A stretch of DNA of 64,000 bases, taken from positions 62,001 through 126,000 of the forward strand of contig NZ_WBIS01000004.1 in assembly GCF_009749465.1 (NCBI RefSeq). The letters run 5' to 3'. Shown piece by piece: positions 28,579 through 37,318 of the stretch; position 1 is the stretch's first letter, and each line of letters begins with the position of its first letter. Both the position numbers and the translations under genes were made by a program. Below the pieces are notes generated by a model. The model had not been told where the DNA came from. It worked only from the letters and a program-made list of their open reading frames with translations, and searched no databases. The DNA is from Agromyces terreus (GTDB lineage Bacteria; Actinomycetota; Actinomycetes; Actinomycetales; Microbacteriaceae).

Positions 28579-30240
28579 TCAGTGCAGGGCGAGCGGGGCG
28601 GCGAAGAAGGCGCGCTCGTGCTCCGACGAGATCCGGAACGCGCGGTGCATCGCCGCCCGACGCTCGGGCGTCGCGTCGGCCGCGAGCCGGGTGACGAGCC
28701 CGATCGCCTCGCGCGTGGCGTGCGCGAACGCCGGATCCGAGTAGGTCGCGAGCCACGAGGCGTACGGATGCCCCGGGTCGAGCGCCTGCGCACCGAACTC
28801 GCCGGCCGCGAGGCGCTCGCCGAGGTCGACGTAGATCCAGAAGCACGGGAGCACCGCCGCGGCGAGCACCGCGTAGTCGCCGCGCGCCGCCGTGGCGAGC
28901 AGGTGGTCGAGGTACGCGGTCGTCGCGGCGTCGGGTTCGGCGGCGAACGTGGCGGCGGCGTGCAGCGGGTCGGCGACCGACGCGGCCGACGCGGCCGGGC
29001 CGTCGACGGAGGTGCCGTGCGTGCCGGTGCGCCCGCCGTCGATGGGCCCCTCGCCGTCGCCGGCGCCCGGGCCGTGCGCGCCGGCGAGCCAGTCGGCGTG
29101 CAGCTCGAGCTCGCCGACGAGCGAGCCGTGCGCGGAGTTCGCCCAGAACGCCTGCCCCGCGGCATCCGGTGCCAGACGCGACGCCTCGGCGAGCACGCGC
29201 GCGTAGTCGCGCAGGTAGAGCGCGTCCTGCGCGAGGTACCCGAGGAACGGCTCGCGCGCGAGCGTGCCGTCGGCCAGTCCGCGGATGAACGGCAGGTCGT
29301 CGATGGCCGCGCGCACGTCGGCGATGCCGGCCCACCACTCGGACTCGATCTCGTCGGGCGTGGGCGCGGTGCGCACGCCGCCGCGCGACCAGAGCCCGGC
29401 GAAGTGGCTCACGGGTCCGTGCCCGCCGCCGACCTCGAGCGACGCGCCGTGGCGCAGCGACTCGCGCAGCCAGCGCCGTGCCTCGCCGACGGCGGCCTCC
29501 CAGTCGCCGAGCTCGGCCTGCAGGGTCGCGATCGCCGAGGACAGCGAGCATCCGGTGCCGTGCGTCGCGGTCGTCGCGATGCGGGCGCCGCCGAACGAGA
29601 CGACGGTGCCGGATGCCGCGTGCACGAGCGCGTCGGGAGCGTCGGCGCCGTCGAGGTGCCCGCCCTTCGCGAGCACGCGGGCGCCCGTGGCGGACGAGAC
29701 GGCCTCGGCCTGCGCGATCGCGTCGGGCCAGGTCGACGCGCGTTCGGCGCCCGCGAGCACGGCGAGCTCGAGCAGGTTCGGGGTGATGAGGTCGGCGAGG
29801 GGGAGCAGGTCGCGAAGCGCCGCCTCGGCGTCGGCGTCGAGCAGCCGGTCGCCGCTCGTGGCCACCATGACGGGGTCGAGCACGACGATCGGCGGCTCGA
29901 TGCGGCGAAGCCACCCGGCGACGACCCCGATCACCTCGGCGTTCGCGAGCATGCCGATCTTCACCGCGTCGACCGTGATGTCGTCGGCGACGGCGTCGAG
30001 CTGCTCGGCGAGGAACGCCGACGGCGGCACGTGCACGCCCCGCACCCCGCGCGTGTTCTGCGCGGTCAGGGCCGTGATCGCCGACATGCCGTAGCCGCCG
30101 ACGGCCGCGATGGACTTGAGGTCGGCCTGGATGCCGGCACCGCCCGACGGGTCACTGCCCGCGATGCTCAGCACGCGCGGCACCCGGCGCACTCGCGGCA
30201 CCGCGCGCGTGTGCGGCGCCCGCCGCACGTCGGCGCTCAT
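28579..30240 (-). CDS. thiD: bifunctional HMP(-P) kinase ThiD fused to TenA thiaminase II
   Basis: A 553-residue fusion. Residues 1-270 are ThiD (hydroxymethylpyrimidine and its phosphate kinase): SIAGSDPSGGAGIQADLK, MLANAEVIG, VLDPVMVATSG, and TATHGTGCSLSSAIA with the anion hole. Residues about 300-550 are TenA: WWAGIADVRAAI, FLGYLAQDALYLRDYARV, and VLPCFWIYVDLGE with the catalytic Cys. A low-complexity loop rich in G, A and D is inserted in TenA (about 395-440). The pair would salvage and phosphorylate aminopyrimidine for thiamine synthesis. The start ATG at 30240 lies inside the end of thiE (4-base overlap); an in-frame GTG at 30252 is an alternative. Third gene of the thiamine operon. Confidence 0.92.
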   Translation of the reverse strand: MSADVRRAPHTRAVPRVRRVPRVLSIAGSDPSGGAGIQADLKSIAAVGGYGMSAITALTAQNTRGVRGVHVPPSAFLAEQLDAVADDITVDAVKIGMLANAEVIGVVAGWLRRIEPPIVVLDPVMVATSGDRLLDADAEAALRDLLPLADLITPNLLELAVLAGAERASTWPDAIAQAEAVSSATGARVLAKGGHLDGADAPDALVHAASGTVVSFGGARIATTATHGTGCSLSSAIATLQAELGDWEAAVGEARRWLRESLRHGASLEVGGGHGPVSHFAGLWSRGGVRTAPTPDEIESEWWAGIADVRAAIDDLPFIRGLADGTLAREPFLGYLAQDALYLRDYARVLAEASRLAPDAAGQAFWANSAHGSLVGELELHADWLAGAHGPGAGDGEGPIDGGRTGTHGTSVDGPAASAASVADPLHAAATFAAEPDAATTAYLDHLLATAARGDYAVLAAAVLPCFWIYVDLGERLAAGEFGAQALDPGHPYASWLATYSDPAFAHATREAIGLVTRLAADATPERRAAMHRAFRISSEHERAFFAAPLALH

Positions 30241-30896
30241 CGGCCGCTCCACGCCGCAACGAACGCCTCGGCCGCGTCGCGCGGGGAGTCCGCGGCGCAG
30301 ATCGCCGAGACGACGGCGACGCCGGCCGCGCCCGAGTGGCGGAGGGCCGCGACATCCGCCAGCGTGATGCCGCCGATCGCGACGCAGGGCAGCTCGGCCT
30401 CGGCGGCGAACCGCGCGAACCCGTCGATGCCGAGCGCCGGCGGATGGTCGGGTTTCGTCGACGTCGGGCGGATCACGCCGACGCCGAGGTAGTCGACGTC
30501 GCGCCTGGGCATGCGCCGCAGCGTGGCGAGGTGTTCGGGGGTGTTCGCGGTGAGCCCGATGACGACGTCGTCGCCCAGCAGCTCACGGGCGACGGATGCC
30601 GCGGTGTCGCCCTGTCCGAGATGCACGCCGTGCACGGGCAGCCCGCGTTCGCGCGCCGAGACGACGACGTCGACGCGGTCGTTGACGAGCAGCGCGGCGC
30701 GGCCGTCGATCACGACGGCGAGGGCTTCGAGCTGACGCAGGAGGTTGTCGTCGGTCGCGGTCTTGTCGCGCAGCTGCACGACGCGCACCCCGCCGTCGAC
30801 GGCGTCGGCCACGACGGCGGGCACCCCGCGCTCGCCGCAGAGCGCGGCGTCGGTGACGAGGGTGATCGAGAGGTCGAGCCGGGCCCTGGTGCTCAT
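30237..30896 (-). CDS. thiE: thiamine-phosphate synthase ThiE
   Basis: A 219-residue TIM-barrel thiamine-phosphate synthase that joins HMP-PP and hydroxyethylthiazole phosphate. Motifs: [70 protein letters not shown] and [11 protein letters not shown], all conserved in ThiE (the QLRDK and GVGPIFPTxTK-like loops). It overlaps thiM by ATGA at its start and thiD/tenA by 4 bases at its end, so the three are coupled. The product acts in the cytoplasm on products of its two operon mates. Confidence 0.95.
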   Translation of the reverse strand: MSTRARLDLSITLVTDAALCGERGVPAVVADAVDGGVRVVQLRDKTATDDNLLRQLEALAVVIDGRAALLVNDRVDVVVSARERGLPVHGVHLGQGDTAASVARELLGDDVVIGLTANTPEHLATLRRMPRRDVDYLGVGVIRPTSTKPDHPPALGIDGFARFAAEAELPCVAIGGITLADVAALRHSGAAGVAVVSAICAADSPRDAAEAFVAAWSGR

Positions 30897-31837
30897 GCGC
30901 GGCTCCCGTCGGTCGCGGCATCCGTCACCGTGATGCGGGCGCGTTCGGCGACCTCGCCCGGGGTGACGAGGGCGAGCGCGTCGAGGAAGGCCGGGGCGAA
31001 CGTGCCGGGGCCCGCCGCAGCTGCGGCCGCGATCTCGGCGGCGATCGTGTAGACGAGGGTCGCGGCGACGGTGGCCGCGAACGCGTCGGCAGGATCGGCG
31101 TCGGCACGGCTCGCGCCGAGGAACGCCGCCGTCACGGCTCCGAGGGCGCAGCCGCCGCCCGTCATGCGGGTGAGCAGCACGTCGCCGTTCGCGATGCGGA
31201 CGGTGCGGCGGCCGTCGGTGATGAGGTCGACGGGCCCCGACACGGCGACCACCGACCCGTGCGTGCGGGCGAGGTGCGCGGCGGCGTCCGCGGCGGCGTC
31301 GGTCGTGTCGGCGGCGTCGACTCCGCGCCCGCCGGCTCCTGCGCCGGCGAGCGCGATGATCTCGCTCGCGTTGCCCCGGATCGCGGTCGGGCGCTGTGCG
31401 ACGAGCTCGTGCGCGAGCGCGGTGCGAACGGGGAGCCCGCCGACGGCGACGGGATCGAGCACCCACGGGGTTCCGGCGACGGATGCCGCGGCCACGGCCT
31501 CGCGGGCGGCTTCGCGCTGCTCCTCGTGCGGGGTGCCGAGGTTCACGAGCAGGCCCGACGCGATGCCCGCGAAGATGCCGGCCTCGACGGGGATGTCGAC
31601 CATCGCGGGGGCCGCGTCGATCGCGAGCAGCGCGTTCGCGGTGAAGTTCGTGACGACGCTGTTCGTGATGCAGTGCACGAGGGGCGAGGACCCGCGCAGC
31701 GCCGCGAGCAACTGCGCGCTCGCCGCAGCGTGGGCAGCAGCCGTGTCGGCAGCGTGGGCGGCGGCCGTGTCGGGACCGGCGGCGTCGCGGGCGCGTCCGG
31801 TGTCGTCGGCAGGGTCGGTGGACAGGCGATCGCTCAC
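30893..31837 (-). CDS. thiM: hydroxyethylthiazole kinase ThiM
   Basis: A 314-residue ribokinase-fold enzyme that phosphorylates the thiazole moiety for salvage. It has [53 protein letters not shown] and [15 protein letters not shown] (anion hole), all ThiM landmarks. The first about 40 residues are low-complexity Ala/Asp-rich and may be a lineage extension. The GTG start at 31837 lies only a few bases after the riboswitch, whose 3' end includes the GAAGGGA ribosome site. First gene of thiM-thiE-thiD/tenA. Expression should be shut off by TPP. Confidence 0.93.
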   Translation of the reverse strand: MSDRLSTDPADDTGRARDAAGPDTAAAHAADTAAAHAAASAQLLAALRGSSPLVHCITNSVVTNFTANALLAIDAAPAMVDIPVEAGIFAGIASGLLVNLGTPHEEQREAAREAVAAASVAGTPWVLDPVAVGGLPVRTALAHELVAQRPTAIRGNASEIIALAGAGAGGRGVDAADTTDAAADAAAHLARTHGSVVAVSGPVDLITDGRRTVRIANGDVLLTRMTGGGCALGAVTAAFLGASRADADPADAFAATVAATLVYTIAAEIAAAAAAGPGTFAPAFLDALALVTPGEVAERARITVTDAATDGSRA

Positions 31838-31840
31838 GCG

Positions 31841-31937
31841 ACATCCCTTCGCTAGTTCGAACTAGATCAGGTTCGACGGGTGTGTTCTCAGCCGCGCTTG
31901 CCTGATCGAGCGGGCGCGCGGCACCCCGTGTCACTGC
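31841..31937 (-). promoter_or_regulatory. TPP riboswitch (THI box) upstream of thiM
   Basis: On the minus strand the stretch has the conserved ACACGGGGTGCC, GGCTGAGA, ACACCC, GAACCTGATCTAG and ACTAGCGAAGGGATG elements in order. The GAAGGGA at its 3' end is also the ribosome site of thiM, so control is probably translational. Between the first two conserved boxes the stem is longer than in the second copy at 60897. Confidence 0.95.
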
Positions 31938-32276
31938 CGCCCAGCCTATCGGCGCGACGGATGCCGCGGCGCGGGGTTGACACGGGGCGGTCGGCGGTGC
32001 CGAGGCGAGCGGCGCCCCTGCGCGAGGTGCCCGACAAGCGGCGCCTCGGCAGGCCCCCAGTTCGAGGGCGAACGTCTCGGGACGCTGGTGGTCGGCGGGC
32101 TCGCGGACTACGGTTCTCGCAACGCCCCGCCGGGTCGGCGATCTCACCTCGGACGATCTCCACACGGTCGATCGCTCCCGTGACTGTTCCTCCACGGGCC
32201 CGGCGGGGCCGTCTCAGGCACGCCTGGGGCCTCGCCGCCATGGCGCGATCGTTGCGGTGGGTGGCAGGCTGGCCGC
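31938..32276. other. gene-free stretch between thiM riboswitch and glxA-type gene
   Basis: Contains the promoter regions of the divergent thiM operon and the regulator gene. Frames that cross it translate to low-complexity Arg/Pro/Ala text with no recognisable motif. I see no further conserved feature. Confidence 0.6.
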
Positions 32277-33245
32277 ATGCCATCGCATCGGGCCCGCCGC
32301 AAGCACCGGGTCGCCGTGCTCGTGCTCGAGGGGGCGAAGCCGCTCGACGTCGGCATTCCGGCGCAGATCTTCACGACCCGGGCGTCGATGCCCTACGAGG
32401 TGCGCGTGTGCGGGGCCGCGCCCGGGCCCGTCACCGGAGGCGACGGGCTCTCGTATCACGTGGCCGATGGACTCGAGGCGTTCGCGTGGGCCGAGACGAT
32501 CTTCATCCCGGGCTACCGGAATCCGGATGCCGAGCCGCCGCCGCCCCCGGTCGTCGACGCGCTGCTCGCGGCGCACGCGCGCGGGGCGCGCCTCGCGGCG
32601 ATCTCGACGGGGGCGTTCGCGCTCGCCGCGACCGGCCTGCTCGACGGACGTCGGGCCACGACGCACTGGCACTACACGCGTGCGCTCGCGGCGCGGCATC
32701 CGCTCGTCCGGGTCGATGAGAACGTGCTGTTCGTCGACGAGGGGCTCGTGCTCACCTCTGCCGGTGCGGCGTCGGGCATCGACCTCTGCCTGCATCTCGT
32801 GCGTCGCGACCACGGCGTCGGCCTGTCGAACCACGTCGCGCGGCGCCTCGTGGCGGCGCCGTACCGCAGCGGCGGCCAGGCGCAGTTCGTGCCGCGCGCC
32901 CTGCCCGACGATCTCGGCGAACGGTTCGCCGCCACCCGCCACTGGGCGATCGAGCGCCTCGACGAGCCGCTCGCCCTCGACGATCTGGCGCGCAACGCGA
33001 ACGTGTCGACGCGGACGTTCTCGCGCCGCTTCGTCGAGGACACGGGCTACACGCCCATGCAGTGGATCCTGCGGGCGCGCATCGACCTCGCACGCGAGTT
33101 GCTCGAGCGCACCGACCTCGGCGTCGAGCAGGTCGCGGCACGCGTCGGCCTCGGCACGGGCGCCAACCTGCGCCTGCACTTCCGCCGCGTGCTCGGCACC
33201 TCGCCGACGGAGTACCGCCATACCTTCGCCCGGCGCGCCGACTGA
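32277..33245 (+). CDS. GlxA-type (DJ-1/PfpI plus AraC) transcriptional regulator
   Basis: A 322-residue two-domain regulator. Residues about 10-190 are a DJ-1/PfpI-like class I glutamine-amidotransferase-like domain (VAVLVLEGAKPLDVGIPAQIF, GAFALAATGLLDGRRATTHW, LTSAGAASGIDLCLHLV). The nucleophile Cys is replaced by Thr (ISTGAFALA), so it is a sensor rather than a protease. Residues about 225-320 are an AraC DNA-binding domain with two helix-turn-helices (LALDDLARNANVSTRTFSRRF and GVEQVAARVGLGTGANLRLHFRRVLG). Effector and targets are unknown. It is followed by a gene-free repeat region. Confidence 0.9.
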   Translation: MPSHRARRKHRVAVLVLEGAKPLDVGIPAQIFTTRASMPYEVRVCGAAPGPVTGGDGLSYHVADGLEAFAWAETIFIPGYRNPDAEPPPPPVVDALLAAHARGARLAAISTGAFALAATGLLDGRRATTHWHYTRALAARHPLVRVDENVLFVDEGLVLTSAGAASGIDLCLHLVRRDHGVGLSNHVARRLVAAPYRSGGQAQFVPRALPDDLGERFAATRHWAIERLDEPLALDDLARNANVSTRTFSRRFVEDTGYTPMQWILRARIDLARELLERTDLGVEQVAARVGLGTGANLRLHFRRVLGTSPTEYRHTFARRAD

Positions 33246-33253
33246 GCTGATTG

Positions 33254-33465
33254 GCTGGCCGTGCTGGCCGTGCTGGCCGTGCTGGCCGTGCTGGCCGTGC
33301 TGGCCGTGCTGGCCGTGCTGGCTGCGCTGGCTGCGCTGGCTGCGCTGGCCGCGCTGGCCGCGCTGGCCGCGCTGGCCGCGCTGGCCGCGCTGGCTGCGCT
33401 GGCTGCGCTGGCCGCGCTGGCTGCGCTGGCTGCGCTGGCTGCGCTGGCCGGCGCTGGCTGCGCTC
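33254..33465. repeat. 9-bp tandem array GCTGGC(C/T)G(T/C), about 22 units
   Basis: An array of 9-bp units passing from GCTGGCCGT to mixtures of GCTGGCTGC and GCTGGCCGC, starting 8 bases after the regulator stop. It is open in several frames and gives low-complexity peptides (AGRAGR, LAVLAV, AALAAL), so I do not call a gene. The gap from 33246 to 33905 holds this array, the TAGCGATG array and no recognisable gene. Confidence 0.85.
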
Positions 33466-33627
33466 GTCGTGCCCGCCGTGCCCGCCGCGCTTCGACCCAC
33501 CGACCGCCCGTGCCGCATGCCGTGCTCAACGTACTGTCCGTCCCGCTCGCCATGCCACGCCGCCCGTTGGGGGGCTTCGGCGACTGCGGTCGTGGGCGCG
33601 TGGAGAGGTATCCGTTCGTGAATGCTG

Positions 33628-33697
33628 TAGCGATGTAGCGATGTAGCGATGTAGCGATGTAGCGATGTAGCGATGTAGCGATGTAGCGATGTAGCGC
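33628..33697. repeat. TAGCGATG 8-bp tandem array, locus 2
   Basis: Eight full units and a terminal TAGCGC. The flanks resemble those of the other loci: GGTATCCGTT before, as GGTATCGGTTT at locus 1, and a GGGACATCCGC after, as GAGATATCCGC at locus 3. It lies between the GlxA-type gene and the first LacI gene. Confidence 0.9.
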
Positions 33698-33905
33698 GAG
33701 TTCGCGACGGGACATCCGCTTCCGTCGCCGCTGGTGCCGCCCACGCTCGCGCCTCGCGGCTCGCGCACCGCGGCTTGCGCACCGCGCACCGCGCCTCGCG
33801 CGCCGCGCGCCGCTCGCGCCCCGCCTCCGGGATCGCGGCCCCACCCGGGCTCGGTCCCGGTCAGACCACGCCCGCCCCGCACACGACGTCGAGCGGGCGC
33901 GCCGC

Positions 33906-34934
33906 TCAGCGACGCTCGATCGTCGACCCGCGGATCACGAGCCGAACCGGCAGGCGGTGCACGCCGGGGTCGGGTTCGGCGCCGTCGATGGCGTCGAAGA
34001 TGCGCATGGCCGCGGTGCGTCCGAGTTGCTGGAGGTTGGCGTCGATGCTCGTGAGCTCGGGGCGGGAGTTGAGGGCGAGCACCTCCCAGTTGTCGTAGCC
34101 GATGACGGCGACGTCCTCGGGTACGCGCTTGCCCAGATCGCGCAGCGTGTCGATGACGCCGCGCGCGATCTGGTCGGATCCGGCGACGATGCCGTCGACG
34201 TCGGGATGCTGGGCCAGCAGCATGCCCGCTGCCGCGCGGCCCCAGTGCTCGCTCCAGCTCGAGGTCATGACGTCTCCGACGAGGTCGAGGCCGGCCCCGG
34301 CGAGCGCGGCTCGAACGCCGATCGCGCGATCCTGTGCGGCGGCGTACTCGGGCTCGCCCGTGATGTGGGCGATACGGCGTCGGCCTGTGGCGAGCAGGTG
34401 GTCGACGGCCAGGCGCCCGCCGGCGACGTTGTCGGGCGTGACCGACACGTCGTTCGCGTCATCGGAGGGCGCGTACGCGTACACGACGGGCACCGGCAGA
34501 TCTTGCCCGAGCGAGGGGCGCGGGTCGGTCTGGCGGCCGACGACGATGATGCCGTCGACGCGGCGGTTGAGCAGCGCCTTGAGGTGGTGCTGCTCGCGGA
34601 TGGAGTCGCCGCGCGCATCGCAGAGGAAGACGTTGATCTGCCCGGCGCCGAACGCGTCTTCGGCGCCCATGAGGATGGGGATCACGAAGCGTCCCTCGAG
34701 GTCGCTGGTGAGCAGGCCGACGGTTCCGGTGCGGCCCGCGATGAGGCTGCGGGCGAGCGAATTCGGGGTGAATGAGAGCTGCTCGGCGGCTTCGATGACG
34801 CGCTGGCGGGTGGCGGGTGCGACCTGATCGCGGCCGTTGATGGCCTTCGACGCGGTGGCGAGCGAGACGCCGGCCATGCGTGCGACGTCGTTCAGCGTGG
34901 CGGCCTTCGAGCCTCCCGCACCGTTGCGCGCCAT
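33906..34934 (-). CDS. LacI-family regulator of the GH127/ABC locus
   Basis: A 342-residue LacI-type repressor. Residues about 10-60 are the helix-turn-helix and hinge: TLNDVARMAGVSLATASKAINGR. The rest is a periplasmic-binding-protein-like effector domain (NSLARSLIAGRTGTVGLLTSDL, VDHLLATGRRRIAHITG, DGIVAGSDQIARGVIDTL). The ATG at 34934 has a strong GAGGAGG site; the frame extends 12 codons further upstream. It is divergent from the solute-binding protein gene, with a perfect palindrome between them, so it probably represses the transport-glycosidase operon until an arabinose-type oligosaccharide binds. Confidence 0.9.
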   Translation of the reverse strand: MARNGAGGSKAATLNDVARMAGVSLATASKAINGRDQVAPATRQRVIEAAEQLSFTPNSLARSLIAGRTGTVGLLTSDLEGRFVIPILMGAEDAFGAGQINVFLCDARGDSIREQHHLKALLNRRVDGIIVVGRQTDPRPSLGQDLPVPVVYAYAPSDDANDVSVTPDNVAGGRLAVDHLLATGRRRIAHITGEPEYAAAQDRAIGVRAALAGAGLDLVGDVMTSSWSEHWGRAAAGMLLAQHPDVDGIVAGSDQIARGVIDTLRDLGKRVPEDVAVIGYDNWEVLALNSRPELTSIDANLQQLGRTAAMRIFDAIDGAEPDPGVHRLPVRLVIRGSTIERR

Positions 34935-34972
34935 GTTCGCCTCCTCGACTGAAACGCTACCGGTTCGCACTC

Positions 34973-35019
34973 TTGACGGCCGCGAGATTCACACTGTAGC
35001 GTGCCGAAAGGCCTTTCGG
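34973..35019 (+). promoter_or_regulatory. putative promoter with LacI operator palindrome
   Basis: TTGACG at 34973-34978 could be a -35 box with a weak -10 (TAGCGT) about 18 bases later. Immediately after comes CCGAAAGGCCTTTCGG (35004-35019), a perfect 16-bp palindrome placed where a repressor would block transcription start. It lies between the divergent LacI and SBP starts. Confidence 0.6.
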
Positions 35020-35099
35020 GAATTTCGGAACGCCGCGCACCAGCACTGACATTCCGGGCGCTTTGGGCACCCACTCAACGATGAGCAAGGAGTACACGG

Positions 35100-36398
35100 A
35101 TGAGATCACGCAATCGCCGGATGACGCGGGCTGGGGCACTGCTCGCCGCCGGCGCCCTCATGTTCGGGCTCGCGGCCTGTTCCGGCGGCGACGACGGCGG
35201 CGACGCCTCGAGCCTCGCCGACGCCGGGGTCGAGGGCGTCGACGACGGTTCGACGCTGACCCTCTGGACCCGCGCCCCCCTCGAGAAGCAGGCCAAGCTG
35301 CTCGTCGAGGCCTACAACGACAGCCACGAGAACCAGGTCGAGCTCACGGTCGTGCCGAACGACGACTACGTCGCGAAGGTCGGCGCCGCGGCCGGTTCCA
35401 ACGGCCTGCCCGATCTCTTCGCGGCCGACATCGTCTACGTGCCGAACTGGGTGAAGCAGGGGCTGTTCCAAGACCTCACGGCCAACATCGACGGCCTCGA
35501 CTACAAGGACTCGATCAACAAGGGCCACCTCGCGGCGGGCACGCTCGACGGCAAGGAGTACGTGCTGCCGTTCGTGCTCGACCTCTCGATGCTCTTCTGG
35601 AACAAGGACCTCGCGACCGAGGCAGGCCTCGACGCCGAAGCAGGCCCCGCGAACCTCGAGGAGTTCGCCGAGTGGGCGAAGGCGATCCAGGCCCTCGACA
35701 AGCCCGACACGTACGGCACGGCGACGGGCCTGAACTGCGGCGGATGCCTCGTCTTCACCTGGTTCCCGAGCAGCTGGGCCGACGGCCAGGACGTGCTCTC
35801 CGACGACGGCACCGAGTCGCTGCTCGCGAGCGACACCGCGAAGGACATCTACGCGACGTGGAAGGATCTCTGGGATTCTGGCGCCGTGCTGCCCTCCTCG
35901 CAGGACGAGGCCGGACCCACCTGGACCGCGGCATTCACCGAGGGCAAGGTCGGCCTGATGCCGTACCCGGCCACGCTGCTCTCCTCGACGCCGTTCGACG
36001 TGGGCGTCGCCGGCATCCCGGGTCCGAAGGGCGGCGGATCGACGTTCGTCGGCGGCGACGGCATGGGCGTCTCGAAGGACTCCAAGAAGGCCGCGCAGGC
36101 GTGGAACTTCCTCAGCTGGATGATGAGCGAGGACGCGCAGGTCGGCGTGCTCGCGAAGGACAACAACGTGGTCTCGCGCTCCGACCTCGCCGACAACGAG
36201 TACTCGCAGCAGGACCCCCGCCTGATCACGATCAACGAGGTCGCCGCCGAGGGCGACACCCCCGTCGCGATCAACTTCCAGCAGGCGTTCAACGCGCCGA
36301 ACAGCCCGTGGCTGACCATGGTCCGCAACGCGGTGCTGGGCGACGCCTCGAGCATCGACGCCGACAACGACGAGATCACGGCGGTGCTCTCGCAGTGA
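35100..36398 (+). CDS. CUT1 ABC transporter sugar-binding lipoprotein
   Basis: A 432-residue extracellular solute-binding protein. The start ATG 35100 has AAGGAG upstream. A lipoprotein signal peptide ends LAAC-SGG with lipidated Cys27. The mature part is a family 1 binding protein (TLWTRAPLEKQAKLLVEAYN, GLPDLFAADIVY, YVLPFVLDLSMLFWNKDLA, GDGMGVSKDSKKAAQAWNFLSWM). It should capture an oligosaccharide or sugar for the two permeases that follow. The gene stop overlaps the GTG start of the first permease. From the GH127 gene at the operon end, an arabinofuranosyl oligosaccharide is the likely ligand (inference). Confidence 0.92.
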   Translation: MRSRNRRMTRAGALLAAGALMFGLAACSGGDDGGDASSLADAGVEGVDDGSTLTLWTRAPLEKQAKLLVEAYNDSHENQVELTVVPNDDYVAKVGAAAGSNGLPDLFAADIVYVPNWVKQGLFQDLTANIDGLDYKDSINKGHLAAGTLDGKEYVLPFVLDLSMLFWNKDLATEAGLDAEAGPANLEEFAEWAKAIQALDKPDTYGTATGLNCGGCLVFTWFPSSWADGQDVLSDDGTESLLASDTAKDIYATWKDLWDSGAVLPSSQDEAGPTWTAAFTEGKVGLMPYPATLLSSTPFDVGVAGIPGPKGGGSTFVGGDGMGVSKDSKKAAQAWNFLSWMMSEDAQVGVLAKDNNVVSRSDLADNEYSQQDPRLITINEVAAEGDTPVAINFQQAFNAPNSPWLTMVRNAVLGDASSIDADNDEITAVLSQ

Positions 36399-37318
36399 GC
36401 ACCGCCGTCCGCGGCGCCGGACAGGTCACCCCTGTCCGGCGCCGCACCACTCGTGCTCGGCGCCGCGGCGCGGTGACCGGTTGGCTCTTCGCGCTGCCGA
36501 CGGCGCTGTTCGTGCTGCTGCTGTTCGGCCTGCCGCTGCTGCTCGTGCTGCAGATGTCGGCGAGCGACTGGCCGCTCCTCGGCGGCAACCAGGGCTGGAA
36601 CTTCCCGGCCAACTACGTCGAGGCCGTCGACAACCGCTTCTTCATGGACTCGGTCTGGTTCACGCTGAAGTACACGGTGCTGACCACGGTCATCCTGCTC
36701 GCGCTGAGCCTCGGGCTCGCGATGCTCGTGCAGGAGTCGACGCGGTGGAAGGGCCTGCTGCGCACCTCGTTCCTCGTGCCGAGCGCCCTCGGCCTGGCAT
36801 CCGCCTCTCTGCTCTTCTACGTGCTGTACTCGCCGATCGCCGGACCGTTCGCCGATCTCATGAAGGCGTGGGGGTTCACCTTCCTCGGCACGCCCGACGG
36901 CGCGCTCTGGTCGACGGTGTTCCTCATCGTCTGGCGGTACGCGGGCTTCTACATGCTGCTCATGCTCGTCGGGCTGCAGGGCATTCCCGAAGACGTCTAC
37001 GAGGCCGCGCGCATCGACGGCGCCTCGCGGTGGCAGACGTTCCGGAGCATCACGATCCCGCTGCTTCGCCCGACCCTCGCGCTCACGACCGTGCTCTGCG
37101 TCACGGGTTCGCTGCTCGCGTTCGAGCAGTTCTACATCCTCACCAAGGGCGGCCCCGACAACTCGACCATCACGGTCGTGCAGCTCATCTACAGCATGGC
37201 GTTCCAGGGCCAGAACGACCTCGGCGTCGCCGGCGCGCTCTCGGTGATCGTGCTGCTCGCGCTCGTCGTCATCAACATCGCGCAGATCCGCGCGTTCGGA
37301 AGGAAGGCGGAGGACTGA
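36395..37318 (+). CDS. CUT1 ABC transporter permease (MalF/UgpA-like)
   Basis: A 307-residue inner-membrane subunit with about six helices and the EAA loop EDVYEAARIDGASRWQTFRSI, which contacts the ATPase. The short N-terminal arm is Arg-rich. The GTG start at 36395 overlaps the SBP stop (GTGA). The downstream permease overlaps its stop as well. No nucleotide-binding subunit gene lies in this operon, so a shared MsmX-type ATPase coded elsewhere is needed. Confidence 0.9.
   Translation: MSTAVRGAGQVTPVRRRTTRARRRGAVTGWLFALPTALFVLLLFGLPLLLVLQMSASDWPLLGGNQGWNFPANYVEAVDNRFFMDSVWFTLKYTVLTTVILLALSLGLAMLVQESTRWKGLLRTSFLVPSALGLASASLLFYVLYSPIAGPFADLMKAWGFTFLGTPDGALWSTVFLIVWRYAGFYMLLMLVGLQGIPEDVYEAARIDGASRWQTFRSITIPLLRPTLALTTVLCVTGSLLAFEQFYILTKGGPDNSTITVVQLIYSMAFQGQNDLGVAGALSVIVLLALVVINIAQIRAFGRKAED

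Noticed and set aside
33251..33646. Frames through the 9-bp array coding AGR, LAV or AAL repeats
   Set aside because: Low-complexity peptides appear in several frames equally; no start context or conserved part.
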